Shown piece after piece: positions 8,657-16,769 of a DNA stretch of 64,000 nt. This DNA is from Amycolatopsis sp. cg9. GTDB lineage: Bacteria; Actinomycetota; Actinomycetes; Mycobacteriales; Pseudonocardiaceae. The DNA lies in NCBI RefSeq assembly GCF_041346945.1, contig NZ_CP166850.1, forward strand, positions 2,232,001 to 2,296,000. The letters are read 5' to 3'. Numbering within the stretch: the stretch's first letter is position 1; each line of letters opens with the position of its first letter. Position numbers and translations under genes: made by a program. The notes under the pieces were generated by a model. It worked only from the letters and a program-made list of their open reading frames with translations, made no database searches and was not told the origin of the DNA.

Positions 8657-9292
8657 ATGCGTATCGTCCATTTCGGACACGCCTGCCTGCTCCTGGAGAC
8701 CGGCGCCGAGCGGATCCTGATCGACCCCGGCGCGTTCTCCACCGGGTTCGAGGGTGAGCGGGAACTGTCCGCCGTGCTGGTCACGCACCAGCACTTCGAC
8801 CACCTCGACGTCGAGAAGCTGCCGAAGATCCTGGAAGCCAACCCGGAGGCGAAGCTGATCGTCGATCCCGGGTCCGCCGAAGCCGTCCAGAAGCTGGGGG
8901 TTCCGTTCGACGTCGCCAACGTCGGGGACGCCTTCGCGGTCGGGGACACGTCCGTCAAGGCCGTCGGCGGGGAGCACGCCGTCATCCACTCCGACATTCC
9001 CGTCATCCCGAACATCGGGTACGTCTTCGACGACGGCGCCTTCTTCCACCCCGGTGACTCGTTCTTCGTGCCGGAGCAGAAGATCGACGTGCTGGGGCTG
9101 CCCACCGGGGCGCCGTGGCTGAAGGCCGGGGAAGCGGTCGACTACCTGCGGGCCGTCGCGCCGCGAGTGGCCGTGCCCATTCACGAGGCCGTGCTCGCCA
9201 ACCCCGCCATGCACTACGGCCTGTTCGGCAACCTCGCGCCCGAAGGCACCGAGGTCAAGGTGCTCGACCGGGGCGAACCCGCGAAGTTCTAG
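8657..9292 (+). CDS. metallo-beta-lactamase fold hydrolase (UlaG-like)
   Basis: 211 aa. The zinc-binding motif THQHFDHLD fits HxHxDH; further ligands are probably the His in GGEHAVI and the Asp in FFHPGDSFF, and the final His in VPIHEAVLAN. It starts directly with MRIVHFGHACLLLE, typical of the short MBL hydrolases related to UlaG lactonases. The ATG at 8657 is well placed after AAGGAG (8643-8648). It lies 38 nt after the ArsR-type gene and may share its transcript. The natural substrate (lactone, phosphodiester or other) cannot be inferred. Confidence 0.87.
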   Translation: MRIVHFGHACLLLETGAERILIDPGAFSTGFEGERELSAVLVTHQHFDHLDVEKLPKILEANPEAKLIVDPGSAEAVQKLGVPFDVANVGDAFAVGDTSVKAVGGEHAVIHSDIPVIPNIGYVFDDGAFFHPGDSFFVPEQKIDVLGLPTGAPWLKAGEAVDYLRAVAPRVAVPIHEAVLANPAMHYGLFGNLAPEGTEVKVLDRGEPAKF

Positions 9293-9340
9293 GACACCCC
9301 CCACCGAGGGCTGCGCCCGCGGCCGGCATCGGAACCTGGC

Positions 9341-10036
9341 TCAGGCCGCGACGGTGCGCAGCGAGCCGTAGGTGGCGCCGAACGCGCGGTTCTCCAGCGC
9401 CACGTCGACGGCGTCGAGGAGCGCCTGCCGGAGGCCGGGGCGGGTGAGGTCCGCGGCTTCCACCCCCAGCCGGACCAGCCCGCCCCGGCGGGCCGCGCGC
9501 GCCGCCGCCAGCACCAGCGCGAAGCAGCGCACCGTCTCCGTGCGGTGCGACTGGCTCGTGAACTCACTCACGCGGGCGCGGCGCACCTCGCCGGTGACGA
9601 GGTCCCGCACCGCACCGAGGTCGGCGCACAGCCGGAAACCGTGCTCGGCCAACGCCTGCAGCGTGCCCTGCGACGCGACCCAGCGCGGCGGCGCGAAGCC
9701 GTCGACGTCGAGACCGGCGGTGTCCAGCAACGCCTTCGCCGCGATCAGCCGCAGCCGGGCCTCGTGCGCCGGCAGCGTCGCGAACTCCGCCTTCTTGCCC
9801 AGGTACACCGTGCGGTGGGTGGGCGCGACGGTGTGGTCGTAGCCGTGCAGCAGCACGGAATCGCCGCCGCGGGTGCGGGTGCGCACCCACTCCGTCACCG
9901 GGCCTTCGCCGGTGCGGGCGGCGTACAGCAGTGACAACGGCACTTTGCGGCGGTCGAGCTCGGCCGCGAGGTCGGCGCACCGGTGCAGCGTGCGCGGGGT
10001 GATTCCCGACAGCGAAACCAGCAAGCGAGCGTCCAC
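9341..10036 (-). CDS. DUF2334-like polysaccharide deacetylase family protein
   Basis: 231 aa. The opening VDARLLVSLSGITPRTLHRC and the later LLHGYDHT match the start and the metal-site region of the DUF2334 branch of carbohydrate esterase 4 (NodB-like) proteins, and FAPPRW fits a downstream barrel motif. Members may deacetylate cell-wall or polysaccharide amino sugars; activity here is not shown. The start is uncertain: GTG at 10036 gives the family N-terminus but has only a weak GGTGG upstream. It is followed on the same strand by nothing close and precedes the divergent MBL gene's terminator-free gap. Confidence 0.7.
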   Translation of the reverse strand: MDARLLVSLSGITPRTLHRCADLAAELDRRKVPLSLLYAARTGEGPVTEWVRTRTRGGDSVLLHGYDHTVAPTHRTVYLGKKAEFATLPAHEARLRLIAAKALLDTAGLDVDGFAPPRWVASQGTLQALAEHGFRLCADLGAVRDLVTGEVRRARVSEFTSQSHRTETVRCFALVLAAARAARRGGLVRLGVEAADLTRPGLRQALLDAVDVALENRAFGATYGSLRTVAA

Positions 10037-10110
10037 GCCACCATTGGGACGCACGCGGCTGAAACTCCCGTGAACTGCGCAGAACGGGCCGGCGACCGTT
10101 GCCGGAAGCG

Positions 10111-10626
10111 TCAGCTGCCCTCGCGCAGCAGCTGCACGGCCATCGCGATCCGCCCGCGCAGGTCGGGGTCGGCGACCTGGCCGTCGGCGACGTCCGCGCG
10201 GGAAACCGGGATCCGGGCGCACGCCTCGTCGACGATCTTCGCGCCCGCGTAGGTCAGCACCTTGCGCAGCGAGTCGTGCGCGTCCCGGCCGCCGGTCGGC
10301 GCCGCGATCGAGGACGCGTTGATCCACGCCACCGGCTTGCCGTAGATCTCGCCGCCGCCGACCGTCCAGTCCAGGAGGTTCTTGAACGAGCCCGGCAGCC
10401 CGCCGGCGTACTCCGGCGTGCAGATCAGGATCGCGTCGGCTTCCTTGATCGCCTGCCGGAGCGAAGCGACCTCCGGGTGCAGCGGGTCGCGGTCGTCATC
10501 GGGGTTGAAGTGCGGCAGCTCGCCGAGGCCGGTGTAGGTCGTGCTCGTGGTGAGGGTCGCGACGGTCCCCAGCACCGCCGCATTGCCCGAGCCTGCTCGC
10601 AGGCTGCCGCAGATCAGCAGGATCAC
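10111..10626 (-). CDS. NAD(P)H-dependent FMN reductase
   Basis: 171 aa flavodoxin-fold quinone/FMN reductase. N-terminal GSLRAGSGN is the phosphate-binding loop of the SsuE/ArsH/chromate-reductase group and CTPEYAGGLPGSFKNLLDW is its hallmark second motif (PEYN/A-GG-PG-LKN). It reduces FMN, quinones or metals using NAD(P)H. The GTG start at 10626 has no good ribosome-binding site and lies 131 nt inside the end of purC on the same strand in another frame, so translation probably depends on ribosomes finishing purC or on a local initiation site. Confidence 0.87.
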   Translation of the reverse strand: MILLICGSLRAGSGNAAVLGTVATLTTSTTYTGLGELPHFNPDDDRDPLHPEVASLRQAIKEADAILICTPEYAGGLPGSFKNLLDWTVGGGEIYGKPVAWINASSIAAPTGGRDAHDSLRKVLTYAGAKIVDEACARIPVSRADVADGQVADPDLRGRIAMAVQLLREGS

Positions 10627-11491
10627 GCGGCCAGTCTGCCAGGGAAAGCCCGGTGATGCGGTGGTACGCCTCGATGTACCGGTCGCGGGTGGCGGTCACC
10701 ACCGCCGGGGGCAGCGGCGGCAGCGCGGACACGCAGTCCCAGCCCGACGACGGGCCGACCAGCCAGTCGCGCACGTGCTGCTTGTCGAACGACGGCCGCG
10801 GGCGGCCCGGCCGGTGATCGCCGGCGAGCCAGTAGCGCGCGGAATCCGGGGTCAGCAGCTCGTCCGCGAGCACCAGCCCGCCGCTCGCCCCGATGCCGAA
10901 CTCGAACTTCGTGTCCGCGAGCAGCAGGCCCTGCTCCGCGGCCCGCGCGGCGCCCCGGCGGTACAGCTCCAGCGACGCCTCGCGGACCTCTTCGGCGAGC
11001 GCGCGGCCGAGCACGGACGCGAAGGTGTCGAAGTCGATGTTCTCGTCCGGTTCGCCGGGCCGCGCCTTGGTGGACGGCGTGAAGATCGGCTCGGGCAGCC
11101 GGGCCGCCTCGGGCAGCCCGGCCGGCAGCCCGAGCCCGCAGACCGCGCCGGACCGGCGGTAGTCGGCGTACCCGCGGCCGGTCAGGTACCCGCGGACGAC
11201 CGCCTCCACCGGCAGCATGTCGAGCCGCTCGACCAGCAGCCCGCGGCCGCGGAAGGCCGCGGGCACCAGCGGGCCGTCGGAGGCCACCAGGTGGTTCGGC
11301 AGGACGTCGGCGAGCTCGCGGAACCAGAACGCGCTCATCGCGGTGAGCACCCGGCCCTTGTCCGGGACGGGGGTGGGGAAGACGCGCTCGAAGGCCGAAA
11401 TGCGGTCGGACGCGACGACCAGCAGGTGGTCGTCGCCCACGGCATGGAGGTCGCGGACCTTGCCGGTGGTGAGGGTGGGGAGGGGTGTCAC
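10496..11491 (-). CDS. purC: SAICAR synthetase PurC with unusual C-terminal extension
   Basis: Phosphoribosylaminoimidazole-succinocarboxamide synthase, joining CAIR and aspartate. Family motifs: TTGKVRDLHAVGDDHLL at the start, ASDRISAF, PVEAVVRGYLTGR and LLLADTKFEFG. The family normally ends near YHRITGLSLADW (about residue 288). Here the frame continues about 43 more residues to 10496, overlapping the start of the FMN reductase by 131 nt. The tail is Arg/Pro/His-rich and looks like out-of-frame reductase sequence, so the original stop was probably lost. Start: GTG at 11491 gives VTPLPTLTTGKVRD; a GTG at 11512 is possible but has its SD sequence directly abutting. Confidence 0.9.
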   Translation of the reverse strand: MTPLPTLTTGKVRDLHAVGDDHLLVVASDRISAFERVFPTPVPDKGRVLTAMSAFWFRELADVLPNHLVASDGPLVPAAFRGRGLLVERLDMLPVEAVVRGYLTGRGYADYRRSGAVCGLGLPAGLPEAARLPEPIFTPSTKARPGEPDENIDFDTFASVLGRALAEEVREASLELYRRGAARAAEQGLLLADTKFEFGIGASGGLVLADELLTPDSARYWLAGDHRPGRPRPSFDKQHVRDWLVGPSSGWDCVSALPPLPPAVVTATRDRYIEAYHRITGLSLADWPRDPADLRQPASRLGQCGGAGDRRDPHHEHDLHRPRRAAALQPR

Positions 11492-11538
11492 GCACTGAAC
11501 CCTAACCGGCACCCTCCGCCACCATGGATGATGCTGGC

Positions 11539-12345
11539 ATGGCGTACGACTGGATCTCGGTGACCACCGACTACGGCCTGCGCGACGGCTTCGTGGCGGC
11601 TTGCCATGGCGTGATCGCGCGGCTCGCGCCCGCCGTGCGCGTGATCGACGTGACGCACGAAGTGCCGCCCCAGGACATCCGGCACGGGGCCATGGCGCTG
11701 GCCCAGACGGCGCCGTTCCTGCCGCCGTCGGTGCACGTCGCCGTCGTCGACCCCGGCGTGGGCACCACCCGGCTCGGCGTGGTCGTGGTCGCCGGGGAGG
11801 GGCTGCTGGTCGGGCCGGACAACGGCCTCCTGCTGCCGGCCGCGCACGCGCTGGGCGGGATCCGGGCGGCCTACGAGCTGGCCGAGCCGTCGCTGCGGCT
11901 GCCGGTCACGTCGGCGACGTTCCACGGGCGGGACGTCTTCGCCCCGGCGGCCGCGCACCTGGCGCTGGGGGTGGCACCTTCGGACTTCGGCGACCCGGTC
12001 ACCGACCTGGTCCCGATGCCGGAACCGTTCGTCGCGGCCTTCCCCGGGAAGCTGGTGTCGGAGGTGCTGACCGTCGACCACTTCGGCAACGTCCAACTCG
12101 CCGCGACACCGGCCGACCTCGAGCTGTCCGGGTTGACCGGCGCGGTTTCCGTGCACAGCGAGCGGGTCGCGGTGACGACGGTGCTCGGGCGGACGTTCGC
12201 GGACGTCCCCGCCGGCGCGAGCGTGCTCTACACCGACTCGGCCGGACGGCTCGCGGTCGCCGTCAACGGCGGTTCGGCGGCCGCGGTGCTGGGGCTCGGG
12301 CCCGCCCAGGAGTGCACGATCACCTCGTCGCCCACGGCCAGCTGA
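11539..12345 (+). CDS. S-adenosyl-L-methionine hydrolase/adenosyltransferase (DUF62)
   Basis: 268 aa member of the DUF62 family, whose characterised members split SAM into adenosine and methionine using water; relatives are fluorinases and chlorinases. Recognised by VTTDYGLRDGFVAACHGVI at the N-terminus, VVDPGVGT, LLVGPDNGLLLPAA, FHGRDVFAPAAAHLA and DHFGNVQL, which line the SAM site. The halide-binding loop of fluorinases is not evident, so hydrolase is the simplest reading. The ATG at 11539 is preferred; no SD sequence is visible and only 47 nt separate it from divergent purC, suggesting a leaderless message. Its 3' end overlaps the convergent MOSC gene by 118 nt. Confidence 0.88.
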   Translation: MAYDWISVTTDYGLRDGFVAACHGVIARLAPAVRVIDVTHEVPPQDIRHGAMALAQTAPFLPPSVHVAVVDPGVGTTRLGVVVVAGEGLLVGPDNGLLLPAAHALGGIRAAYELAEPSLRLPVTSATFHGRDVFAPAAAHLALGVAPSDFGDPVTDLVPMPEPFVAAFPGKLVSEVLTVDHFGNVQLAATPADLELSGLTGAVSVHSERVAVTTVLGRTFADVPAGASVLYTDSAGRLAVAVNGGSAAAVLGLGPAQECTITSSPTAS

Positions 12346-13109
12346 CCCGGGCGCAGCACCGCGGCCTTCATCCCGAAGACCACCCCGCCGTCGGCGTGCC
12401 GGCGGTAGGTCGCCAGCGTGCGGATCGGCTCCGGGCCGGCCTTCTCGCCGGTCTCCTGGTCGACCATCGGCACCGTGCAGCGCACGCATTGCTTGGCGTA
12501 GCCGAACTCCGCGGTGCCCACCGCCATCGCGCGGACTTCGTCTTCGGTGTGCGGCTCGAGCCAGCCGGAGACGACGACGTTGGGGCGGAAGCGGTCCATC
12601 GGCACGGGTTCGCCGCCGCGTTCGAGGATGCGGGCGTTCAGTCCGTCCAAAGAGGACTCCGAGGCGACGAGCAGCGCGTGCCCGTCGGCGAACGCGGCCG
12701 TGCCCGGGTGTTCGCCGCCGGTGACGCGCTCGTGGTCCGGCGCGACCCCGATCAGCACCGACGGCAGGCCGAGCAGGTCCGAGAACCATTCGGCTGCGGC
12801 CTTCCCCTGGTGGACACCCTCGCCCTGCCAGGAGAACGTCGAACCCGGGTGCCGGGGACCGTCGCGGCGGATGTCGAGTTCGAGCTCGCCGTGGCCCGGT
12901 GCGGACAGCGCGAGCCGGTCGCCGAGCACCCGCGGCCGGACCGCGGCCAGCACCGGGTAGCGGCGCTGGCTGCGGAAGTCGCCGTCCGGGGCGACGACCT
13001 GGAAGACCCGATCGTGCGCCAGCCCGGCGGGCCCGGCCTCGGCGGACGGCACCGAAGTACCGGCACACCCCTTGACCGGGTAGTACGTCAGCCGCGCGAT
13101 CCTCGCCAT
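12228..13109 (-). CDS. MOSC domain protein (YcbX/mARC-like)
   Basis: 293 aa. The N-terminal part (MARIARLTYYPVKGCAGTSV) is the MOSC beta-barrel domain, and FRPNVVVSG followed by YAKQCVRCTVPMVDQETG carries the conserved Cys that binds the molybdenum-sulfur centre. Relatives reduce N-hydroxylated compounds with a flavin/ferredoxin partner. The family fold should end around GQLAVGDEVIVHSWA; the last ~25 residues lie antisense to the SAM hydrolase gene and are probably a dispensable tail. ATG at 13109; SD weak. Confidence 0.88.
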   Translation of the reverse strand: MARIARLTYYPVKGCAGTSVPSAEAGPAGLAHDRVFQVVAPDGDFRSQRRYPVLAAVRPRVLGDRLALSAPGHGELELDIRRDGPRHPGSTFSWQGEGVHQGKAAAEWFSDLLGLPSVLIGVAPDHERVTGGEHPGTAAFADGHALLVASESSLDGLNARILERGGEPVPMDRFRPNVVVSGWLEPHTEDEVRAMAVGTAEFGYAKQCVRCTVPMVDQETGEKAGPEPIRTLATYRRHADGGVVFGMKAAVLRPGQLAVGDEVIVHSWAGPSPSTAAAEPPLTATASRPAESV

Positions 13110-13226
13110 GCCCGCAGGCTACCCGGGGGCCACCCGGAGGACGGACCGCATTTCCGGAGACGCCCGGCCGCGGTGGCCGGTGCCACGCTCTTGTCGCGCG
13201 AGTCAGGAGAGGATCGGTCGGTCACC

Positions 13227-14453
13227 ATGCCTTCGGACCATGCTCGCCCACGGATCTCCGTGGTCATCCCCACGTACAACCGCTGCGAGATGCTGCGGAC
13301 CACCCTCGAACACCTGACGCGGCAGCAGCTGCCGCCGGGGGAGTTCGAGGTGATCGTCGCGGACGACGGGTCGTCCGACGCGACGAGGGAGGTGGTCGAG
13401 TCCTTCGCGGACCGGCTGCGGGTGAAGTACCACTTCCAGGAGGACCTCGGGTTCCGGGCGGGCACCGCGCGCAACGCGGGGGCGGCGCTGGCCACCGCGC
13501 CCATCCTGTTCTTCCTGGACACCGGGCCGCTGTTCGGCACCGACCTCCTGCTCCGCCACCTCGCGGCGCACCGCGACGACCGGGAACGCCGGGCGGTCAT
13601 CGGGTACGCGCACGGGTACAGCCCGGAGAAGGACACGTCCTGGGTCACCGAAGCCGTGGAGCGGCTCGGACCGGAAGAGACCGTCGCGCGCTACGCCGAC
13701 GACCCGGATTTCCGGGACGTCCGGCACGAGCAGCTGATGGACGTCAAAGCCGGTACCGACCTCCTGCCGTGGCGGCTGTTCTGGACCATCAACTGCTCCA
13801 TGCGCCTGGCCGACTTCCGGGCGGTCGGCGGCTTCGACGAGCGGTTCCACGGCTGGGGCGGGGAGGACACGGAGCTCGGCTTCCGGCTGTCCCGCCACGG
13901 CGTGCGGTTCGAGGTCTCCGAGGACGCCTGGGTGGTCGACCTGCCCCACGAGCGGGAGCAGTTCGACCTGTGGGAGCAGTTCGCCCAGAACATGCTCCAC
14001 TTCCTGGCCCAGCACCGGGAGCCGGTCGTCGAGATCGGCTGGGCGCTGGCCGTCAAGCACCTCTTCATCAGCTACGAAGCGGACTACCGGGCTTTGGTGG
14101 AGTGGCAGGAGCGGGCGCGCGGCACGGATGTGGCGGCCGAGCTGGCCGAGGCCGTGCGGAACCTTCCCCCGGGCGCGAAGATCGCCGTTCTCGGCGCCGG
14201 CGGGGAGATCCCGGCCACCGTGCCGCCCGCGATCCTGCTGGACTTCGACGCCGCGCTGCTGGCGGAGGCGACCGCGTCGGGCCGGCACACCGGGCACCAC
14301 ACCATGGGTCTGCGCACGCCGTTGCCCGACCAGTCCGTGGACGTGGTGATCGTCACGTCGCGGATGGCCGGGCTGTGGGACCGGTGGCGGAGCGAACTGC
14401 TGGCCGAAGCCCGCCGCGTCGGCCGCGAAGTGCACGTACCGACCGGGTTCTGA
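13227..14453 (+). CDS. GT2 glycosyltransferase with C-terminal Rossmann-like domain
   Basis: 408 aa. Residues ~8-215 form a GT-A fold family 2 glycosyltransferase: SVVIPTYNRCEMLR, EVIVADDGSSD (nucleotide-sugar contact), DLGFRAGTARNAGA, and LFFLDTG in the place of the DxD motif. Then WTINCSMRLADFRAVGGFDERFHGWGGEDTELGFRL matches the galactosyltransferase C-terminal (GT7C-like) segment. From about residue 312 there is a separate ~95-residue Rossmann-like piece (AKIAVLGAGG, then LPDQSVDVVIVTSR) that resembles a shortened methyltransferase or nucleotide-binding fold. SD AGGAGAGGA upstream of the ATG. Acceptor unknown; no polysaccharide or RiPP genes adjoin. Confidence 0.8.
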   Translation: MPSDHARPRISVVIPTYNRCEMLRTTLEHLTRQQLPPGEFEVIVADDGSSDATREVVESFADRLRVKYHFQEDLGFRAGTARNAGAALATAPILFFLDTGPLFGTDLLLRHLAAHRDDRERRAVIGYAHGYSPEKDTSWVTEAVERLGPEETVARYADDPDFRDVRHEQLMDVKAGTDLLPWRLFWTINCSMRLADFRAVGGFDERFHGWGGEDTELGFRLSRHGVRFEVSEDAWVVDLPHEREQFDLWEQFAQNMLHFLAQHREPVVEIGWALAVKHLFISYEADYRALVEWQERARGTDVAAELAEAVRNLPPGAKIAVLGAGGEIPATVPPAILLDFDAALLAEATASGRHTGHHTMGLRTPLPDQSVDVVIVTSRMAGLWDRWRSELLAEARRVGREVHVPTGF

Positions 14454-14474
14454 GCGCGGGCACGCCCGCGCTCA
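14451..14474. terminator. hairpin terminator built from two stop codons
   Basis: TGAGCGCGGG (14451-14460) and CCCGCGCTCA (14465-14474) form a perfect 10-bp stem with a CACG loop. The outermost three bases on each side are the TGA stops of the convergent glycosyltransferase (+) and ABC ATPase (-), so the stem fills the whole 18-nt gap and can serve both strands. Confidence 0.6.
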
Positions 14475-15215
14475 GAGCACCTGGGACAGGAACCGCTGCA
14501 GGCGCGGGCTCTGCGGGTCGTCGAAGAGCCGGGCCGGCGGGCCCTGCTCCACGATCTTGCCCGCGTCCATGAACGCCACCTCGTCGGCCACGCTCCTGGC
14601 GAACCCCATCTCGTGCGTGACCACGATCAGCGTCAGGCCCCGCGAAGCCAGCCCGGCCATCAGGTTCAGCACGCCCTTGACCAGTTCCGGGTCGAGCGCG
14701 CTGGTGGCCTCGTCGAAGAGCATCACCTCGGGGTCCATGGCCAGCGCCCGCGCGATCGCGACGCGCTGCTGCTGACCGCCCGAAAGCGCGCTCGGGCGGT
14801 ACGGCGCCTTGTCCGCGAGGCCGACGTCGGCGAGGCGGGCGCGGGCGATCTCCGCCGCTTCCTCCTTGCCGATCTTCTTCACGCTGCGCAGCGGCAGCAC
14901 GATGTTGTCCAGCACGCTCCGGTGGCCGAAGAGGTTGAAGTGCTGGAACACCATGCCGACGCGCTGGCGCAGCGCGTCCGGGTCGGCCTTGATCACGGAC
15001 TCGCCGTCGAGCAGCAGGTCGCCGGAATCGGGCTCCTGCAGGCGGTTCACGCACCGCAGGAGCGTCGACTTGCCGGAGCCGGACGGCCCGATGACGCACG
15101 TCGTCTTGCCGTTGGGCACCTTGAGGTCGACCCCGCGCAGCACTTCGAGCGTGCCGAAGCTGACGTGGATGTCGCGCAGCTCCACGCTGGACGAGCGCAC
15201 CGCCGTCGTCACCAC
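14472..15215 (-). CDS. polar amino acid ABC transporter ATPase (GlnQ-like)
   Basis: 247 aa, single nucleotide-binding domain: Walker A GPSGSGKST, Q-loop VFQHFNLFGH, signature [15 protein letters not shown], Walker B VMLFDEATSALDPE and switch HEMGF. Length and the Q-loop sequence FQHFNLF place it with amino acid importers (GlnQ/HisP/ArtP group). The start is one of two adjacent GTG codons (15215 or 15212) after GAGGGAGGG, overlapping the permease stop, so the two are coupled. It is the last gene of the operon with three binding proteins and one permease. Confidence 0.92.
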   Translation of the reverse strand: MVTTAVRSSSVELRDIHVSFGTLEVLRGVDLKVPNGKTTCVIGPSGSGKSTLLRCVNRLQEPDSGDLLLDGESVIKADPDALRQRVGMVFQHFNLFGHRSVLDNIVLPLRSVKKIGKEEAAEIARARLADVGLADKAPYRPSALSGGQQQRVAIARALAMDPEVMLFDEATSALDPELVKGVLNLMAGLASRGLTLIVVTHEMGFARSVADEVAFMDAGKIVEQGPPARLFDDPQSPRLQRFLSQVL

Positions 15216-15976
15216 GTGCTCACCCTCCCTCCGGGACCGATCTCGACCGGGTCGCTGTCGTCCGGGTCGTCGACGCGCACCTTGCGGCCGGTCCGGAGCT
15301 TCTTGTCGATGTAGTTGACCAGGTGCGTCAGCGGCACGGTGATCACCAGGAAGAACACGCCCGCGGCGACCAGCGGCGAGAGGTTGCCGGTGTTGGCCGC
15401 GAGGTCCTGGCCGATCCGGAACAGCTCGCGCTGCCCGGACAGCAGCCCGAGCACGTAGACGAGGCTGGAGTCCTTGACCAGCGCGATGAACTGGTTCACC
15501 AGCGCGGGCAGCACCCGCCGGACGCCCTGCGGGATGATCACCAGCAGCATCGACTTGGTGTAGCTCATCCCGAGCGCCCGGCTGGCCTCCATCTGCCCCT
15601 TGTCCACGCTCTGGATGCCGGACCGGAAGATCTCGCCGATGTAGGCGGCGGCGATCAGGGACAGCGCCAGGATGCCCATCGGGTACGGGTTCGTGCCGAC
15701 GACGTCCCGCGCGAGCGTGCCGAGCCCCTGGCCGATCAGCAGGATCGTCAGGATGGCCGGCAGCCCGCGGAAGATGTCGGTGTAGATCCGCGCGGGCCAG
15801 CGCAGCCACCACTTGGTGGACAGGCCCATGACGGCCAGCAGCATGCCGAGCACGGTGCCGATCAGCGCCGAGGACACCGACAGGACGAGCGTGTTCAGCA
15901 GACCGGTCTTCAGCAGGTCCGGCAGAACCTGCGAAATGTAGTCCCAGTCCAGGAACGTGTTGACAAAATCGTCCAT
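15209..15976 (-). CDS. polar amino acid ABC transporter permease
   Basis: 255 aa inner-membrane subunit of the HisM/GlnP family with about five TM helices and the cytoplasmic EAA-type loop around EASRALGMSYTKSMLLVIIPQGVRRVLPALVN, which docks the ATPase. The N-terminus MDDFVNTFLDWDYISQVLPDLLKTG is typical. It is the only permease in the operon, so a homodimer is expected to accept all three binding proteins. Starts 6 nt after the third binding-protein gene and overlaps the ATPase start. Confidence 0.92.
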   Translation of the reverse strand: MDDFVNTFLDWDYISQVLPDLLKTGLLNTLVLSVSSALIGTVLGMLLAVMGLSTKWWLRWPARIYTDIFRGLPAILTILLIGQGLGTLARDVVGTNPYPMGILALSLIAAAYIGEIFRSGIQSVDKGQMEASRALGMSYTKSMLLVIIPQGVRRVLPALVNQFIALVKDSSLVYVLGLLSGQRELFRIGQDLAANTGNLSPLVAAGVFFLVITVPLTHLVNYIDKKLRTGRKVRVDDPDDSDPVEIGPGGRVSTW

Positions 15977-15982
15977 TGTGGA

Positions 15983-16762
15983 CTACTGCCCCGCCTTGAA
16001 CTCCGCCGGCACCGGCGCGGTCGGCTCGAACTGGTCGTGCACCTTGACCCAGGTCCCGTCCGCGATGACCTTCTTGAGACCGTCGTTGATCTTGCCGATC
16101 AGGTCGTTGTTGCCCTTCTTGAAGGCGAACCCGTGCGGGATGGTCGTGGTGATCGCCTTGGTCACCTTGAGCTTCGCGTCGGCGTTGTTCTTCGCGTAGT
16201 CCTCGGCGGTGGCCTGGTCGAACACCGCGCCGTCGATCGCGCCGGTCTTGAGCGCGTTGAGGGCGGCCGCGTCGTTCGGGAACCGGACGGCCTGCGCGGT
16301 CGGCGCGTTCGAGCCGAGCCAGGTGTCCGAGACCGTGCCCTGGACGACGCCGATCCGCTTGCCCGCCAACGAGTTCTCGTCGGTGATGCCGGCGGTCTCC
16401 TTGGCCTCGATGCCGAGGGACTGGTAGTTGTACGGCGCGGAGAAGTCGACGGTCTTCTTGCGGGCTTCGGTCTGGGAGATCGCCGAGCTGCCGATGTCGA
16501 ACGTGCCGTTGGCGACCTGGCCGAGCAGCGCCGAGAACTCCGTCGCGGCGAACTCCAGCTTCAGGCCTTCCTTGGCCGCGATCGCCTTGAGCAGCTCGTT
16601 GTCGAACCCGGTGTAGTTGCCGTTCTCCTGGTAGGCGTTCGGCTTCGAGTCGCTCAGCGTGCCGACCCGCAGGGTCTTGCCGTCGCCGCTGTCCGAGCCG
16701 CCGCACGCGGTGAGCGCGGCCAGCAAGGTCGCGGTGAGCGCCGTGACCAGTGTCTTCTTCAT
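15983..16762 (-). CDS. amino acid ABC substrate-binding lipoprotein (copy 1)
   Basis: 259 aa family 3 solute-binding protein. Signal peptide MKKTLVTALTATLLAALTAC with a lipobox ending at Cys20 for lipid anchoring. The mature protein starts with KTLRVGTLSDSKPNAYQ and contains GFDNELLKAIA and FDIGSSAISQTEARKKTVDFS, the standard pattern for polar amino acid binding. It is a clear paralogue of the two genes upstream (shared LRVGTLSD, GFDNELLKAIAAK, KKTVDFSA motifs) and closest to copy 2. ATG preceded by AGGAGAAGC. Confidence 0.9.
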   Translation of the reverse strand: MKKTLVTALTATLLAALTACGGSDSGDGKTLRVGTLSDSKPNAYQENGNYTGFDNELLKAIAAKEGLKLEFAATEFSALLGQVANGTFDIGSSAISQTEARKKTVDFSAPYNYQSLGIEAKETAGITDENSLAGKRIGVVQGTVSDTWLGSNAPTAQAVRFPNDAAALNALKTGAIDGAVFDQATAEDYAKNNADAKLKVTKAITTTIPHGFAFKKGNNDLIGKINDGLKKVIADGTWVKVHDQFEPTAPVPAEFKAGQ

Positions 16763-16769
16763 GCTTCTC

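Noticed and set aside
13227..14453. Glycosyltransferase as part of a RiPP or glycopeptide cluster
   Set aside because: There is no precursor peptide, lanthipeptide synthetase, NRPS or transporter of that kind on either side.
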